NCBI GenBank assembly: GCA_036644375.1
Contig: JAVXQD010000008.1
Span: 1 to 64,000, forward strand
Length of the DNA stretch: 64,000 nucleotides
Direction of reading: 5' to 3'
DNA from: CALWZE01 sp036644375
GTDB lineage: Bacteria > Bacillota > Clostridia > Oscillospirales > Ruminococcaceae
The notes under the pieces are model-generated. The model saw only the letters and a list, made by a program, of their open reading frames with translations. It was not told the origin of the DNA and ran no database searches. The stretch's first letter is position 1, and each line of letters starts with the position of its first letter. Position numbers and translations under genes: made by a program. Below, in pieces: positions 61,344 through 64,000 of the stretch.

Positions 61344-62993
61344 ATGGGATTTAAGATAGAAGCAATTATATTAGTGGCGATTGCTGTTGCTGCTGCGCTT
61401 ATAGCTATAACGATCTTTAACAGCATTGCCAACACGAATAAAAAGAAGAAGCTGCTGTCAATGTTCGGGTCTGTTCCCGACGCCCGATACAAGGACGAGG
61501 ATATTCCGAAATATTGGGAGGAGCTTCAAAGCAAAAGACCCGACAAGAGATATATTGACGGAATAACTTGGAACGACCTTGATATGGATGATGTTTTTGA
61601 CAGAATTAATTGCTGTCAAAGCTCTGTCGGTCAAGAGCGTCTTTATGCTCAGCTTCATATGCCGACTGATGCGGACACACTGCTCGGACGCGAAAAATTA
61701 TACGATTCGCTGAAAAACGAAGAGCTGCGTGTCAAAACGCAGCTCTTGCTGAAAAATCTTGGAAAAAAGCGCGGAAATGGGTTGTGGCTGCTCATGTTTT
61801 ATCCCGAGGCGTATTCGCTCGAGCATTCATGGAGATTTAAAATCCAGGCAGTCCTTCCGATTTTAGGAATTATCTGCATGTTTTTTAACACACAGGTGGG
61901 TCTGCTTTTGACCGCAGCTTTTTTGTTGGCAAATGTTGCAACCTATTTCATTGTGAAAAAGCGAACCGATAATTACATTGAAACAATAAGCTATTTTCTG
62001 AAAACTCTCAGCTGCGCGGCTAAATTGAAAAAGCTCCTTGCAAAGGACTGTCCCGAACTTTCTTTGAATCTCGGCAAAAGCATAGACGATTTTAAGAAGC
62101 TTAACTTTGATTCATTCATACTTATGTCATCTCCGTCATCGGATGCTGACATGTTTGTTTCTGCGATCGGTATGATAACGCTTGTCCCAATTATTCAGTA
62201 TTGTGCGGCGGTAAAATATCTCAAGGGCAGCGGCGACAAAGCAGAGCGCCTTTTCTCACTTGTCGGAGAGATAGACTCTGCTGTGAGTGTGCTGTCTTTC
62301 AGAAAAAGCCTTCCTGCATATTGTCGTCCGGAATTCACAGATACCTTGAAGATATCCGCCGTGGATATCTTTCACCCGCTTATTGCCATGCCGATAAAAA
62401 ACAACGCCGAGATTGGCGCAAATATACTTCTCACCGGGTCAAACGCGTCCGGCAAATCGACCTATATAAAAGCAATTGCAATTAACGCAATATTAGCCCA
62501 AACGATCAATACCTGCTGTGCGGATAAATTTGCACTTAAATCTGCAACGGTGATAAGCTCAATGGCGGTGGCAGACAGCATAGTCGGAGGAGAGAGCTAT
62601 TTTGTTGCGGAAATCAAATCTATGCGCCGCATAATCAGCGCTGCGGACAGCGGCGTGCAATGCTATTGCTTCATCGACGAGATTCTTAAGGGAACAAACA
62701 CCATAGAGCGAATTTCCGCATCGGCGAGTGTGCTCAAGCATCTCAGTGAAAAGGACGTCCGCTGTATTGCGGCTACACATGATATCGAACTGACTCAGCT
62801 TTTGGAAAAAGAATACCTCAACATGCACTTCAGCGAGCAGGTGACAGACAGCGGCGTGAGCTTTGACTACAAGCTTAAACAGGGTCCTGCAACCACCAGA
62901 AACGCAATCCGTCTGCTCTCGTTTTATGACTATCCAAAAGATGTGACTGAGCTTGCACAGCATTATGTCAATACGCTTGAAGAGCGGCAATGA
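61344..62993 (+). CDS. MutS-like ATPase with membrane helices
   Basis: 549 residues: one N-terminal membrane helix (about 5-27), a MutS-III-like lever region, two more hydrophobic helices (about 172-210) and a MutS ATPase domain. The P-loop GSNASGKSTY is at 365-374; CYCFIDEILKGTNTIER supplies Walker B and the MutS DEI pattern, and CIAATHDIELTQLL the switch histidine. The DNA mismatch-recognition domain is absent, so repair is unlikely. The frame is open 40 codons earlier, but GGGAG before the ATG at 61344 and the start of the membrane helix decide. Function unknown. Confidence 0.8.
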   Translation: MGFKIEAIILVAIAVAAALIAITIFNSIANTNKKKKLLSMFGSVPDARYKDEDIPKYWEELQSKRPDKRYIDGITWNDLDMDDVFDRINCCQSSVGQERLYAQLHMPTDADTLLGREKLYDSLKNEELRVKTQLLLKNLGKKRGNGLWLLMFYPEAYSLEHSWRFKIQAVLPILGIICMFFNTQVGLLLTAAFLLANVATYFIVKKRTDNYIETISYFLKTLSCAAKLKKLLAKDCPELSLNLGKSIDDFKKLNFDSFILMSSPSSDADMFVSAIGMITLVPIIQYCAAVKYLKGSGDKAERLFSLVGEIDSAVSVLSFRKSLPAYCRPEFTDTLKISAVDIFHPLIAMPIKNNAEIGANILLTGSNASGKSTYIKAIAINAILAQTINTCCADKFALKSATVISSMAVADSIVGGESYFVAEIKSMRRIISAADSGVQCYCFIDEILKGTNTIERISASASVLKHLSEKDVRCIAATHDIELTQLLEKEYLNMHFSEQVTDSGVSFDYKLKQGPATTRNAIRLLSFYDYPKDVTELAQHYVNTLEERQ

Positions 62994-63109
62994 AAAAAAC
63001 GGTATGCCGAAAATTCTTGGTATAGTGCATGAGCTATTGATGCTGATTTTATTACAATAGGCATCAATTTAGACGTGCTCTGCGACAATAACATAAGGTC
63101 TGAATCGGC

Positions 63110-63141
63110 AAGTGCGCTCCCGTGACGGGAACGCACTTTTT
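63110..63141 (+). terminator. Terminator after the MutS-like gene
   Basis: Arms 63110-63116 and 63132-63138 pair (7 bp), with TCCCG/CGGGA pairing inside around TGA, and six T residues follow. Confidence 0.75.
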
Positions 63142-63152
63142 TCCTGTTTAAT

Positions 63153-64000
63153 TTAGCCGAACTCTTTAGTAGCTTCAACGAGAGCTCTGATGTTGGCCGA
63201 GGGAGTATTCGGCGAGAGGGCGCATCCGGGTCCGATCATCAGACCTCCCTTGCCCTTGAACAGCTCGCATAATTCACGGGTTGCATTGTGAACTGTTTGT
63301 GCATTTGCGGAATTCAGCATGGCGGGATCAAGATTGCCTGAAATTATAAAATGCCCCTTGGCGACTTTTTGTGCAAGTAGAATGTCTGTCTTGTAATCAA
63401 GCTCATATGCGGTGCATCCGGTTTGAGCAAGATCGGGAAGAATAGGATCAACATATCCGCATATATGACAAATTGTAGGTATCTTATCCGCGATTAGCTG
63501 TTGAGCGAGTCTGGTTTCAAAAGGTTTCGCAAATTTGCGGAATACCGAAGGAGATACAACCGAACAGCCCTCTGAGCTGTTTCCATAGCTTGTGCAGTGC
63601 GCACCTGCCTTAAAGCAAAGACGATGCATTTTCAGCGCTACACCATAGGTGGATTCCATAAGTTTAAGCAAATCCTCCTCACAGTCCTCGTCGAGCAAAT
63701 CCATAAGGAAATCATTCATGCCTACCAGTAAACAGGCTAAAGAAAACGAGCCTTGATCTGCATTTCCCCTAATAAATACCCCGTTTTTATTGCCCCATTC
63801 GGAAAGCTTGCTTATTGTTTCAAGATACATCATTATGCGCGGGTTCTTTTCAAGCTCAAGATTGCCGATAAAATCAATTAATTCGGGAATAGTCCGAGTC
63901 TGCTTGTCCGTGACCACGCCGGCAATGTCATCGGGGAAAATTGTGTCTGCACCGCATGCGCTTGCAAGCAGAGCGGTATCAACATCAAGAAGGATTCCAT
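63153..64000 (-). CDS. Uroporphyrinogen-decarboxylase-family protein (MtaA/HemE-like), 5' end cut off
   Basis: At least 282 residues; the reading frame runs off the right edge (its first visible residues read GILLDVDTALLASACGADTI), so the start lies beyond the window. The TIM-barrel family includes HemE and the corrinoid methyltransferases MtaA/MtbA. HIC in CHICGYVDPILPDL and the later cysteine in GPGCALSP fit the HxC...C zinc site of the methyltransferase branch, so a role in methyl transfer to or from a corrinoid is more likely than haem synthesis. SGNLDPAML is conserved. Neighbouring corrinoid or methyltransferase genes cannot be seen here. Confidence 0.8.
   Translation of the reverse strand, partial: GILLDVDTALLASACGADTIFPDDIAGVVTDKQTRTIPELIDFIGNLELEKNPRIMMYLETISKLSEWGNKNGVFIRGNADQGSFSLACLLVGMNDFLMDLLDEDCEEDLLKLMESTYGVALKMHRLCFKAGAHCTSYGNSSEGCSVVSPSVFRKFAKPFETRLAQQLIADKIPTICHICGYVDPILPDLAQTGCTAYELDYKTDILLAQKVAKGHFIISGNLDPAMLNSANAQTVHNATRELCELFKGKGGLMIGPGCALSPNTPSANIRALVEATKEFG

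Overview
The window looks like a chromosomal segment of an anaerobic, Gram-positive Clostridia-type bacterium, most likely of the Ruminococcaceae/Oscillospiraceae kind. This is inferred from gene content: a V/A-type ATPase operon instead of an F-type one, a Na+-translocating decarboxylase beta subunit, an aldo/keto reductase with ferredoxin-like clusters, a purine operon with one long PurL chain and a split PurH function, and strong Shine-Dalgarno sequences. No transposase, phage gene, CRISPR array, rRNA or tRNA was found. Genes are dense, and most convergent junctions carry a hairpin terminator.

Layout. 1-1.7 kb (- strand): two Na+-decarboxylase membrane subunits. 1.9-3.3 kb: uracil permease. 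3.4-11.9 kb (- strand): a complete nine-gene V-type ATPase operon whose rotor subunit carries all five Na+ ligands known from Enterococcus hirae NtpK, so the first 12 kb points to sodium bioenergetics. 12.3-18.6 kb: NAD salvage (pncB, a HAD phosphatase), an M14 peptidase, a NUDIX hydrolase, a glycerophosphodiesterase and an E2-like protein without its catalytic residues. 18.9-23.2 kb: a MacB-like ABC system with a surface CARDB-type protein between ATPase and permease, then a YitT membrane protein and, convergent, an Fe-S aldo/keto reductase.

24.4-35.3 kb is a surface-glycan island. It encodes a legionaminic-acid-like nonulosonate pathway (ptmE, legC and legB on the minus strand; legG, two paralogous Gfo/Idh oxidoreductases and a CMP-sugar synthetase on the plus strand), a lipoprotein, a GT-B-like transferase and two GtrA proteins. 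The condensing synthase (legI/neuB) is absent. The ptmE frame has no canonical start codon where homology says the protein should begin.

35.6-46.7 kb is mixed: a GH13 glucosidase, a membrane protein with a Cys/His tail followed by a 19-bp tandem repeat, peptidase E, RlmA-like methyltransferase, a two-membrane-protein plus M20 peptidase operon, a ferritin-like protein, a DUF5662 protein, and a membrane-bound MerR regulator with its own 19-bp-spacer promoter and a YbjQ partner.

47.0-60.3 kb is a purine operon, purE-C-F-M-N-O-AICARFT-D-L-B, which covers nearly every step from PRPP to IMP and AMP. It is preceded by a 43-codon small ORF with a strong ribosome binding site and a terminator-like hairpin just before purE, a possible attenuator. 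60.4-64 kb: YjbR- and YaiI-family genes, a membrane MutS-like ATPase and a uroporphyrinogen-decarboxylase-family gene cut by the window edge.

The items most worth a second look are the purE leader ORF, the non-canonical ptmE start, the nonulosonate cluster without a synthase, the MerR/YbjQ pair, the DUF5058-M20 operon, and the degenerate biotinyl domain in the decarboxylase gamma-like protein.
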